A model generated the notes under the pieces. That model had not been told where the DNA came from. It did not search any database and saw only the letters and a list, made by a program, of their open reading frames with translations. A DNA stretch of 27,208 nt from JBDREW01 sp043819385. GTDB taxonomy: Bacteria; Patescibacteriota; Minisyncoccia; Minisyncoccales; GWA2-38-27. The stretch spans positions 1 through 27,208 of the forward strand of contig JBDREW010000008.1 in assembly GCA_043819385.1 (NCBI GenBank), in the 5' to 3' direction. A program made the position numbers and the translations under genes. Below, in pieces: positions 5,682 through 15,760 of this stretch; within the stretch, counting starts at the first letter, position 1; each line of letters opens with the position of its first letter.

Positions 5682-6818
5682 ATGGAACCATTAGCATCAA
5701 AAATTAGGCCAAAAAGTTTAGATGGATTTGTTGGTCAAGAACACTTAGTTGGCGAAAATAAGCCAATCAATTCTGCTATAAAGTTAAAGCATGTTTTTTC
5801 CTTTGTGTTATGGGGGCCTCCTGGCATAGGTAAGACGACTTTAGCACGAATATATGCTAATGCCTTAGATGCTTCTTTTTATGAGTTATCGGCTGTTTCT
5901 GCTGGAAAAGCAGATATTAGAAAAATAATAGCAGATGAAACAGGGGATAGTATTAAAATATTATTTTTGGATGAAATTCATCGTTTTAATAAGGCACAAC
6001 AGGATTTTTTGCTCCCTTTTGTAGAAACAGGACAAATTACCCTTATAGGTGCGACAACTGAAAATCCAAGTTTTGAAGTTATTCCAGCTTTACTTTCAAG
6101 ATGTAGGGTTTTTGTTTTAAATGAGATGTCAGAAAGTGAAATGTCTCAAATAATAGATAGAACAGGTTTTAAATTAAATAAAAAAGTAAAGGATTGGCTT
6201 ATTGGTATGGCAAATGGAGATGCAAGACAAGCAATTGCTATGATAGAAAACACTAATAATTTATATAGTAAAATCACAATAGATACTTTAAAAAATACTC
6301 TTCAATCAAGTTTTTTGCGATATGATAAAAAAGGGGAGGAACATTACAATACAATTAGTGCTTTTATAAAAAGCATGAGGGCAAGTCAAGTTGATGCTTC
6401 TTTGTATTATTTAGCAAGGATGGTTGAATCGGGGGAAGATCCTAAATTTATTGCTAGAAGAATGGTTATTTTTGCAAGTGAAGATATTGGTTTGGCTCAG
6501 CCAACTGCTCTTGTTGTTGCAAATGAAGTATTTAGAGCAGTAGAAATGATTGGTTTGCCAGAGTGTGCTATTAATCTTGCTCATGGAGTTGCTTATTTAG
6601 CAGAGGCAAATAAAGATAGAAGTTCATATAATGCTTATTTTTCAGCAATGGATGATGTAAAACAACATGGTAATTTAGTTATACCTCTTAATTTAAGGAA
6701 TGCTTCTACAAAACTTATGAAAGAACTTGATTATGGAAAGGATTATAATCCATATTCAAAAGAGGACTTTTTGCCTGAAAAATTAAAGGGAAAGAAATAT
6801 TATTTTAAAAAATCGTAA
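5682..6818 (+). CDS. rarA: Replication-associated recombination protein A (RarA/MgsA)
   Basis: 378-aa AAA+ ATPase of the clamp-loader clade, acting at stalled replication forks. Visible motifs: RPKSLDGFVGQEHLVG (9-24), Walker A GPPGIGKT (45-52), Walker B LFLDEIH (94-100), sensor-1 region GATTENPSFE (123-132) and the arginine-finger region LSRCR (138-142). The C-terminal part has the RarA-specific block GEDPKFIARRMVIFASEDIG and the conserved end region SYNAYFSAMDDV. It is about 70 residues shorter than E. coli RarA (447), with the shortening spread over the C-terminal half. No Shine-Dalgarno is visible. It lies alone between repeat R6 and the 84-aa gene. Confidence 0.96.
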   Translation: MEPLASKIRPKSLDGFVGQEHLVGENKPINSAIKLKHVFSFVLWGPPGIGKTTLARIYANALDASFYELSAVSAGKADIRKIIADETGDSIKILFLDEIHRFNKAQQDFLLPFVETGQITLIGATTENPSFEVIPALLSRCRVFVLNEMSESEMSQIIDRTGFKLNKKVKDWLIGMANGDARQAIAMIENTNNLYSKITIDTLKNTLQSSFLRYDKKGEEHYNTISAFIKSMRASQVDASLYYLARMVESGEDPKFIARRMVIFASEDIGLAQPTALVVANEVFRAVEMIGLPECAINLAHGVAYLAEANKDRSSYNAYFSAMDDVKQHGNLVIPLNLRNASTKLMKELDYGKDYNPYSKEDFLPEKLKGKKYYFKKS

Positions 6819-6825
6819 ATTGGGA

Positions 6826-6855
6826 TTGACAAAACAGATAATAGTGTGGTATATT
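6826..6855 (+). promoter_or_regulatory. Promoter of the 84-aa orphan gene
   Basis: TTGACA (6826-6831) and TATATT (6850-6855) are separated by 18 bp, just after the rarA stop codon. Confidence 0.7.
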
Positions 6856-6902
6856 GTAAATAGTGTATAACATACTCAAAATAAAAGAAAAAGGAGTTAA
6901 AC

Positions 6903-7157
6903 ATGCTGTCTTTGTCAGAGTTGATTGATCTTTTTGCAGGCAAATTTGTTCGTATTTCGCATACTGGTAGACATATAAAAACGTTTGAAGGTATTTGTAG
7001 AACTATTATTGCAACCCCAAAAGGAATGGGTCCTTTTGATATTCAACTAGAAGATGGACATCGCTTTGGATTTATTCCTGAAGTGGTTACGGTTGATTCA
7101 GTTGAAGGTGATTTGCCTGCTTGTAATAGCGGGCGTCGCAAGATTCAATTGATTTGA
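6903..7157 (+). CDS. Orphan 84-aa protein, unknown function
   Basis: Not recognised. A small soluble protein with alternating hydrophobic residues suggesting beta strands (KFVRISHTG, FEGICRTI, FDIQLEDGHRFGFIPEVVTVDSV), perhaps a small barrel. It has a consensus promoter, the strongest Shine-Dalgarno type seen here (AAGGAG, six bases before the ATG), a TGA stop and its own terminator. Together with the 107-aa and 55-aa genes it forms a class of short, self-contained transcription units with strong translation signals, unlike the neighbouring housekeeping genes. Confidence 0.72.
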   Translation: MLSLSELIDLFAGKFVRISHTGRHIKTFEGICRTIIATPKGMGPFDIQLEDGHRFGFIPEVVTVDSVEGDLPACNSGRRKIQLI

Positions 7158-7176
7158 ATCATTATTCATCTCATAA

Positions 7177-7206
7177 AGGAGACCAAAAAGTTTGGTCTCC
7201 TGTTTT
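7177..7206 (+). terminator. Terminator of the 84-aa gene
   Basis: A perfect 11-bp stem AGGAGACCAAA/TTTGGTCTCCT (7177-7187 with 7191-7201), loop AAG, then GTTTTATTT. Confidence 0.9.
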
Positions 7207-7323
7207 ATTTCAATGATTAAAGTTTTCCACAGGAGAACTCTTTTTTGCTTGTCTTGTTATATGGTATTATTAATATAATATATTAAAGGTCGGAGCAATC
7301 TTTAAATAAATTAATAAAAAAAT

Positions 7324-8004
7324 ATGATAATATTTGATTGGTACGATCTAACAGTTGAAGCATTACAAGATCTTTGGACTGGATTTTTAGGATTCACTCC
7401 AAAGCTTATCGGTGCGATTGTTGTTTTTTTAATTGGATGGTTTATTGCTATGGCAATTGGAAGAATAGTTGCTGAAATTTTAAGAAAATTAAGCTTTAAC
7501 AAATTTTTTGAAAAAGGAGCAATAAAAGAAGCATTAAGTAAGGCTGAATTTAAAGTTGATGCCTCGGGTTTTATTGGAGCCATTTTTAAATGGATATTTG
7601 TAATTGTCTTTTTATTGGTGGCAGTTGAGATATTAGGATTAAATCAATTCGGTGTTTTCTTAACTAGTGTTTTAGGATATTTACCGAATGTTATTGTTGC
7701 TGTTTTGATTTTCATAGTAGCAGTAATTATTGCTGATATTTTAGAAAAAATTGTAAGAGCAACAGTAGAAGGAGCCAAAGTAGGATACGGGGATTTAATT
7801 GGAATAATTGTAAGATGGTCAATTTGGATTTTTTCAATTTTTGCTATTTTATATCAATTAAGAATAGCTCCAGGATTAATCCAAACATTATTAAGTGGAA
7901 TTGTAGGATTAATTGTAATTGCTGGAGGTATTGCCTTTGGTTTAGGTGGAAAAGATGTAGCAGCTGAAATATTACAGAACTTGAAAAGAAAGCTCCAGAG
8001 ATAA
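7324..8004 (+). CDS. TM-helix repeat membrane protein, MscS-like channel without the C-terminal domain
   Basis: 226-aa integral membrane protein with about five hydrophobic segments (residues about 28-48, 85-108, 115-138, 155-180 and 188-208). The repeated pattern PKLIGAIVVFLIGWFIA and LPNVIVAVLIFIVAVIIAD is the conserved TM helix repeat found in mechanosensitive-channel-like proteins. The last helix, GGIAFGLGGKDVAAEIL, resembles the pore-lining TM3 of MscS. The soluble beta and vestibule domains of MscS are absent because the frame ends a few basic residues later. It may form a minimal channel or a membrane scaffold; an ion-channel role is inference. It is monocistronic and followed by a strong terminator. 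Confidence 0.82.
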   Translation: MIIFDWYDLTVEALQDLWTGFLGFTPKLIGAIVVFLIGWFIAMAIGRIVAEILRKLSFNKFFEKGAIKEALSKAEFKVDASGFIGAIFKWIFVIVFLLVAVEILGLNQFGVFLTSVLGYLPNVIVAVLIFIVAVIIADILEKIVRATVEGAKVGYGDLIGIIVRWSIWIFSIFAILYQLRIAPGLIQTLLSGIVGLIVIAGGIAFGLGGKDVAAEILQNLKRKLQR

Positions 8005-8036
8005 AATATAACTAATCTATCCTTTGCAAAGGTTAT

Positions 8037-8080
8037 ATTTAAATAAAGCACTCGGTTTCTGCCGAGTGCTTTATTTAAAT
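8037..8080. terminator. Strong terminator between the channel gene and the rRNA unit
   Basis: A perfect 19-bp stem, 8037-8055 with 8062-8080, containing the GC core GCACTCGG/CCGAGTGC. The loop is TTTCTG. A/T tracts in both arms allow action in either direction. Confidence 0.88.
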
Positions 8081-8090
8081 AAAAAATCAA

Positions 8091-8672
8091 AAATAAAATA
8101 GATATATCGTGTATATTATTTCAGGTTTAAAGCTGTATCGTATGGTGCAATATTATATAATATGGGGGCTTGCCCTGCACCGCATGGTGCAGGGTTGACA
8201 AAGCTTTCAGGTCTGCTAAACTAATAAAGCAGATATGTTAATTATCACAATTAATTTGGAAGAAAGTAAAAATAAGGGAAGCGGTTAATTTCTGATTTTT
8301 TGTATTTTTATAATACAGCCGCTTCATGAGTGGCTTTTTTATTCCACTATTAATTCATTTTCAAGCGAGCGAGAGGGTAATGAATGAGTTTATTTATTTA
8401 TTATTCCAAGCGAGCGCTGAAAATGTATGTATTAAATACATTTTTGAATTAATAGAGAGGGGAACGAACTTTGAAAAACACTTATTTAAATTATTTAATT
8501 ATTTTAAAAAAGTAATATTCGTAACAATTATTAATTGTTATCCTATCTACAATTATCTTTGATAATTGTAGAATCAATCAGTCTAGCCGATTGATTAATT
8601 CCTGTTTAATAACTTAATAGGCATATTAAACAGATGATTCCCATATCTTTTTAGAAAGATATGGGGAGGACA
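8091..8672 (+). promoter_or_regulatory. rRNA leader region: promoter, hairpins and processing arm
   Basis: No gene is visible here; no 16S rRNA or tRNA was recognised. A likely rRNA promoter is TTGACA (8195-8200) with an extended -10 TGCTAAACT (hexamer 8217-8222, 16-bp spacer). It is preceded by a hairpin CCCTGCACC/GGTGCAGGG at about 8173-8194. Further hairpins follow: GAAGCGG/CCGCTTC (about 8278-8325), 8547-8571, 8572-8596, 8602-8633 and 8640-8665. Segment 8515-8545 pairs with 11960-11990 across the whole 23S gene, 29 of 31 positions. Segment 8663-8674 pairs with 11921-11932. These are the expected RNase III-type processing stems. Confidence 0.6.
8357..8447. repeat. CGAGCG-type repeat, copy 1 (upstream of 23S)
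   Basis: An ~90-bp element starting ATTTTCAAGCGAGCGAGAG, followed by an AT-rich middle, then TTATTCCAAGCGAGCGCTGA and an AAATGTAT/ATACATTT hairpin. It recurs downstream of the 5S gene, and its right half recurs before gltX. The outer TTTTCA/TGAAAA pieces are inverted, so the element can fold on itself. Confidence 0.75.
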
Positions 8673-11919
<3,247 letters not shown>

Positions 11920-11968
11920 TTTTGTCCTCCCCATATTTTTTTAAATATGGTGTATTCACTAGGATAAC

Positions 11969-12103
11969 AATTAATAATTGCGACGAATATATTTTAAAAG
12001 TTATTATTACTATAAGGTGGTTATACTGGGAAAACTCTACTTTAAATTAATAATTATAACGAATATATTATAAAAGTTATTGTTACTATAAGGGAGTTAT
12101 ACT
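11969..12103 (+). repeat. 76-bp-spaced imperfect duplication covering the 5S 5' end
   Basis: The segment about 11969-12027 recurs 76 bp later at about 12045-12103. Both contain an AATTAATAATT block, CGAATATATT, AAAAGTTATT and ACTATAAGG followed by GTTATACT. The second copy forms the 5' flank and first bases of the 5S gene; the first looks like the same flank with a truncated, decayed 5S start (ending GGGAAAACTCTAC). Confidence 0.75.
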
Positions 12104-12200
12104 AAGAGTGCTCCACCTGTTCCCATCCCGAACACAGAAGTGAAATCTCTTAAGGCCGATGATAGTGCTTTTGTGCGAAAGTAGGTAGCTCTCTTATAGT
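12085..12200 (+). rRNA. rrf: 5S ribosomal RNA
   Basis: Core blocks CCACCTGTTCCCATCCCGAA, CACAGAAGTGAAA and GCCGATGATAGTG followed by GCGAAAGTAGGTAG match bacterial 5S. Helix I is formed by ACTATAAGGGAG at the 5' end and CTCTCTTATAGT at the 3' end. The pairing continues into the flanks (AAAAGTTA before, TAACTTTT after), giving a processing stem. Length is about 116 nt. It lies about 165 bp after the 23S, in the same transcription unit. Confidence 0.96.
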
Positions 12201-12215
12201 GATCGTAACTTTTAC

Positions 12216-12252
12216 AAAAAAAATAGGGAAAATTAATTCCCTATTTTTTTTA
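12216..12252. terminator. Terminator of the rRNA unit
   Basis: A long A/T-flanked stem with core TAGGGAA/TTCCCTA (12224-12230 with 12237-12243), A-run before and T-run after. Confidence 0.9.
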
Positions 12253-12342
12253 TTTTCAAGTGAGCGAGAGAATAACAAATGAGTTTACTCATTTTTTATT
12301 CCGAGCGATTACTGAAAATGTATATTAAAATACGTTTTTATT
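12253..12342. repeat. CGAGCG-type repeat, copy 2 (downstream of 5S)
   Basis: It aligns with copy 1 along its length: ATTTTCAAGTGAGCGAGAG, then a shared ATGAGTTTA block, TTATTCCGAGCG, then CTGAAAATGTAT and a short ATTAAAATACGTTTTTA tail. With copy 1 it brackets the rRNA unit in the same orientation. Confidence 0.75.
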
Positions 12343-12368
12343 ACCCCACCAAAGGATTAAATATTTAT

Positions 12369-12397
12369 TTGCTTTTTAACTTATAACAAAGTAAAAT
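12369..12397 (+). promoter_or_regulatory. Predicted promoter of the mreC operon
   Basis: TTGCTT (12369-12374), a 17-bp spacer, TAAAAT (12392-12397), 25 bp before the mreC start. The remaining gap from 12343 holds nothing else I can identify. Confidence 0.5.
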
Positions 12398-12422
12398 GAA
12401 AGAAACTTTAATATTATTATAA

Positions 12423-13229
12423 ATGAAATTTTCTCAAAAAACATTTAAAACTTTAATTGTTATTTTAGTTATTGTAGTAGTTATTTTTATTCTTAATATT
12501 TTTTCAAAAAATGTAAGAAATTTTTTTTATTCTGTCTCTGCTCCAATTCAAAAACCTCTTTGGAAAATAGGGAATAGTGTTTCTGATTTTTTAGGAGTAA
12601 TTCCTTGGATTAAGAATTCAAAACAAGAATTTGAAGAATTAAAAAATGAAAATCAAGAATTACTTGTTAAAATAGCTGAATTAGAAGGGTTTAAAGATGA
12701 TATTGAATCTTTAAAAAATGCTTTACAAATTGGATTAGAAAAAGATTTTAAATTAGTAATGGCAGAGATAATTAGTAAAGATATTTCTGATGATTATATT
12801 TTAATAGACAAAGGTTCAAATAGTGGAGTTTTAGAAAATATGCCAGTAATAACTGAACAAAAAGTTATTTTAGGAAAAATTAGTAAAGTTTTTAAAAATT
12901 ATTCAAAAGTAATGCTTATTTCAAACAAAGAATCTTCTTTTGATGTTAATTTATTTAATATAAATGATGAAAAAAAAGATATTTCAGGAATTGTAAAAGG
13001 TAGAGAAAATTTTAATATTTTTCTTGATTTAGTTCCAAGAGATAAAGATATCAAACAAGGAGATGTTATTTTTACAAGTAAATTAGGTGGAATTTTTCCA
13101 GAAAATCTTTTAGTAGGTGAAATTACGGAGATTAAAAAAAATGATATTGAATCTTTGCAAGAGGCAGAAATTAAACCAGCTATTGATATTAAAGAAGTAA
13201 ATAATCTTTTTATTATTACCCAGTATTAA
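12423..13229 (+). CDS. mreC: Rod shape-determining protein MreC
   Basis: 268 aa. MreC is a bitopic membrane protein that links the MreB-MreD-PBP2-RodA elongation machinery. An N-terminal membrane anchor at about 10-27 (LIVILVIVVVIFILNIFS) is followed by a periplasm-side coiled coil at about 62-95 (NSKQEFEELKNENQELLVKIAELEG type heptads). A beta-rich domain follows with the family signatures DYILIDKGSNSGVLENMPVIT and KQGDVIFTSKLGGIFPENLLVGEI. Length is typical. It is first of three genes (mreC, mreD, pbp2) on one strand. No mreB or rodA is present in the window. Confidence 0.93.
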   Translation: MKFSQKTFKTLIVILVIVVVIFILNIFSKNVRNFFYSVSAPIQKPLWKIGNSVSDFLGVIPWIKNSKQEFEELKNENQELLVKIAELEGFKDDIESLKNALQIGLEKDFKLVMAEIISKDISDDYILIDKGSNSGVLENMPVITEQKVILGKISKVFKNYSKVMLISNKESSFDVNLFNINDEKKDISGIVKGRENFNIFLDLVPRDKDIKQGDVIFTSKLGGIFPENLLVGEITEIKKNDIESLQEAEIKPAIDIKEVNNLFIITQY

Positions 13230-13268
13230 AAATTTAAAAAATTAAAAAATTAAAAATTTAAAAGTATA

Positions 13269-13574
13269 ATGAAATCTATTAAAATTTTATTAATAATTTT
13301 ATTTATATATTTCCTCGCTGTTTTACAAACAACTTTTTTTGTGCATTTTGGAGATTTTTTTAATTTTATTTTAATATTAGTGATTATTTGGAATCTTATT
13401 GAAGAATCAAAAAAAATTTCAGGAATTTTAATTGCTGGTATAGGAGGATTTTTTTTAGATATTTTTTCTAATGGGTTAATAGGTTTTAATATATTATTAT
13501 TAATCGCTATATCTATATTTATAAAATTAGTTTTTGTAAAATATGTTAGACTACCAATTCTCGGGAAAATTTAA
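13269..13574 (+). CDS. mreD: Rod shape-determining protein MreD (short)
   Basis: A 101-aa, almost wholly hydrophobic protein with 3-4 predicted membrane helices. The pattern AGIGGFFLDIFSNGLIGFNILLL (residues about 56-78) matches the conserved MreD core. It is much shorter than typical MreD (about 160), ending soon after the helix that follows the core. Position between mreC and pbp2 supports the call. Its last 32 bp overlap the start of pbp2, which suggests translational coupling. Confidence 0.82.
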   Translation: MKSIKILLIILFIYFLAVLQTTFFVHFGDFFNFILILVIIWNLIEESKKISGILIAGIGGFFLDIFSNGLIGFNILLLIAISIFIKLVFVKYVRLPILGKI

Positions 13575-15498
13575 AAGAAGAAAAATAAAATTGGATTCTA
13601 TAAAAAACATTGAACCACAAGAAATTTTTTTGGATAATCTTGCTAAAAAAAAAGAAGCAGAGTTTAATGTTTCAGAGAAAAAAATGGAAGTCCATTTATC
13701 AAAAAAAACTCTTAAAGGGCTTTTCTTTTTTGCTATATTTATAATTTTAGTTCTCTTCGTTAAAACATTTCAATTTCAAGTATTAGAATATAATAAATTT
13801 GCAGTTTTAGCTGAAAAAAATAAATTTATAATTCATTCAATCCAAGCGAATAGGGGGGTTATATATGATATAAATGGAGAGCAATTAGTTTTTAATAAAC
13901 CAAGTTTTAATTTAATTCTTAATAAATATGAATTTTCTGAATCTAAATTAGAACAGGAAAAAATTTTAAAAGAAGTTTCACAAATTATTGGAGAGAACCT
14001 TGAAAGCATAAAAGAAAAAATAAATAAAGAAAGTAAAAATATTGTTTTAATTTCTGAAAACCTTGACCACCAAAAATTAATTATATTAGAAACAAAAATT
14101 TCTAATTTAACTGGTTTTAAAACTGAAAAAAGTACAGTTAGAGAATATAAAGATAGTGTTATTTTTTCTCATATTTTAGGGTATACTGGAATAATAAATT
14201 CTGAAGAATTAAAAGAAAATCCTGAAACTTATTTTGGGTTTGATTATGTAGGTAGGTCTGGTATTGAGAAAACTTATGAAGATTTTTTAAGAAAAAATCT
14301 TGGTGAAGTTAAAGTTGAAAGAGATGCAATCGGAAATGAAATGTCAAAACAAATTATTTCCTTACCAGATTCTGGTAAAAGTTTAGTTCTTTGGATAGAT
14401 TCTGAACTTCAAAGAAAAATAGAAGAAAAATTAAAAGAAACTTTAGAAAAAATTGGCTCTAAAAGAGCAGTTGCAATAGCCATTAATCCTAATACAGGAG
14501 GTATAATGTCTCTTGTTAGTATCCCTAGTTTTGATAATAATTTATTTAGTAAAGAAGCAAACCCAGAAGATTTAAAAAATCTTTTAACAGATCAAGAAGA
14601 GCCACTTTTTAATAGGGCAATAACGGGAAGATATTCTACTGGTTCAACGATAAAACCATTTATGGCATTAGCTGCTTTAGAAGAAAAATTGATTTTAGCT
14701 GATAAAAATATAAATTGTGAAGGAAAAATTAGTATTGAACATAGATATGATCCAGAAATTCAATATGAGTATAAAGATAATAATATTCATGGACTAACTA
14801 ATGTTCGTAAAGCAATTGCTGAATCTTGCAATGTTTTTTTCTATACAATTGGAGGGGGATATAAAAATCAAAAAGGACTCGGTCCCTCTAATATTAAAAA
14901 ATATCTTGAATTGTTTAATTGGACTCAAAAAACTGGGATAGATATTCCAGGAGAGATTGATGGATTTGTCCCTTCACCAGAATGGAAAAAAGAAACTAAA
15001 AATGAGGATTGGTGGGATGGAGATACTTATAATCTTTCTATTGGTCAAGGAGATATAATGATTACTCCATTAGAAGTGGCAGTTTCTTATGTGGCAATTG
15101 CAAATGGAGGAACATTATATAAGCCAAAAATTGTTAAAGAAATAGTAGATAGTGAGAAAAATTTGATTGAAGAAATTAAATCAGAGATTATAAAAAAGGA
15201 TTTTTTTGATTATAATAATCTTAAAGTAGTTAGAGAAGGAATGCGAATGGCAGTTACGGGAATAGGTGCTCCACAAGCATCATCTATATTATTAAATTCT
15301 TTATCAGTTCAAGTTGCTGCTAAAACTGGAACTGCTCAGACATCAATTAAAGATGTTTATCATAATTGGATTGCTGTTTTTGCTCCTTATGATAATCCTG
15401 AAATTGTTTTAGTTATTATGTTTGAGGACGTTCAAGGTGTTCAATCTGCTACTGTACCTACTGCTAAGGAAATACTGCAATGGTATTTTGATAGATAG
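13543..15498 (+). CDS. mrdA: Penicillin-binding protein 2 (elongasome transpeptidase)
   Basis: 651-aa class B PBP that cross-links peptidoglycan during elongation. A cytoplasmic basic tail is followed by one membrane anchor (about 58-76, LKGLFFFAIFIILVLFVKT), the N-terminal dimerisation domain (NRGVIYDINGEQL at 103-115), and the transpeptidase domain. Active-site motifs are all present: S368-T-I-K371, S428-C-N430 and K594-T-G596. The ATG at 13543 lies inside mreD. The next in-frame Met, at residue 48, would still keep the anchor, so the first 47 residues are less certain. Context (mreC-mreD) identifies it as PBP2 rather than the division PBP3. Confidence 0.95.
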   Translation: MLDYQFSGKFKRRKIKLDSIKNIEPQEIFLDNLAKKKEAEFNVSEKKMEVHLSKKTLKGLFFFAIFIILVLFVKTFQFQVLEYNKFAVLAEKNKFIIHSIQANRGVIYDINGEQLVFNKPSFNLILNKYEFSESKLEQEKILKEVSQIIGENLESIKEKINKESKNIVLISENLDHQKLIILETKISNLTGFKTEKSTVREYKDSVIFSHILGYTGIINSEELKENPETYFGFDYVGRSGIEKTYEDFLRKNLGEVKVERDAIGNEMSKQIISLPDSGKSLVLWIDSELQRKIEEKLKETLEKIGSKRAVAIAINPNTGGIMSLVSIPSFDNNLFSKEANPEDLKNLLTDQEEPLFNRAITGRYSTGSTIKPFMALAALEEKLILADKNINCEGKISIEHRYDPEIQYEYKDNNIHGLTNVRKAIAESCNVFFYTIGGGYKNQKGLGPSNIKKYLELFNWTQKTGIDIPGEIDGFVPSPEWKKETKNEDWWDGDTYNLSIGQGDIMITPLEVAVSYVAIANGGTLYKPKIVKEIVDSEKNLIEEIKSEIIKKDFFDYNNLKVVREGMRMAVTGIGAPQASSILLNSLSVQVAAKTGTAQTSIKDVYHNWIAVFAPYDNPEIVLVIMFEDVQGVQSATVPTAKEILQWYFDR

Positions 15499-15577
15499 TT
15501 TTCAACTTTCAATTAATCTTCAATGATTCAATTTATAAATTAGAGAATTTGTTGATTTATTAGAATTAATACTTTTT

Positions 15578-15622
15578 TTATTCTTAAGCGAGTGCTGAAA
15601 ATGTATATTAATATTCATTTGT
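15578..15622. repeat. CGAGCG-type repeat, copy 3 (right half only)
   Basis: TTATTCTTAAGCGAGTGCTG followed by AAAATGTATATTAATATTCATTT matches the right half of copies 1 and 2. The left half is missing. It lies in the 262-bp gap between pbp2 and gltX. Confidence 0.65.
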
Positions 15623-15665
15623 TTTTGGTATCGTAAAATGTTATAAATAAAATATAAATAAAGAA

Positions 15666-15736
15666 CAGAAATTAAGATATTTTTCAATTCGCCAGACCCA
15701 CGGCCTTCCCGAGATTGAAAAATATCTTAATTTCTG
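15666..15736. repeat. Perfect 23-bp inverted repeat before gltX
   Basis: Arms 15666-15688 and 15714-15736 are exact reverse complements (left arm begins CAGAAATTAAGATA). The 25-nt loop is strikingly GC-rich (GCCAGACCCACGGCCTTCCC) in an otherwise AT-rich gap. The element ends 24 bp before the gltX start, so it would form the leader hairpin of that mRNA or a terminator after pbp2. It does not look like a T-box. Confidence 0.85.
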
Positions 15737-15760
15737 CTCAAATAAGTATTATAAAGAAAC

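Noticed and set aside
8173..8194. Hairpin CCCTGCACC/GGTGCAGGG as a tRNA anticodon arm
   Set aside because: No acceptor stem, D-arm or T-arm (GTTCGAATC-type) can be found around it, so it is not a tRNA gene.
8326..8562. 78-aa plus-strand frame before 23S
   Set aside because: It runs through the CGAGCG repeat and the processing-stem region; it is explained by those structures.
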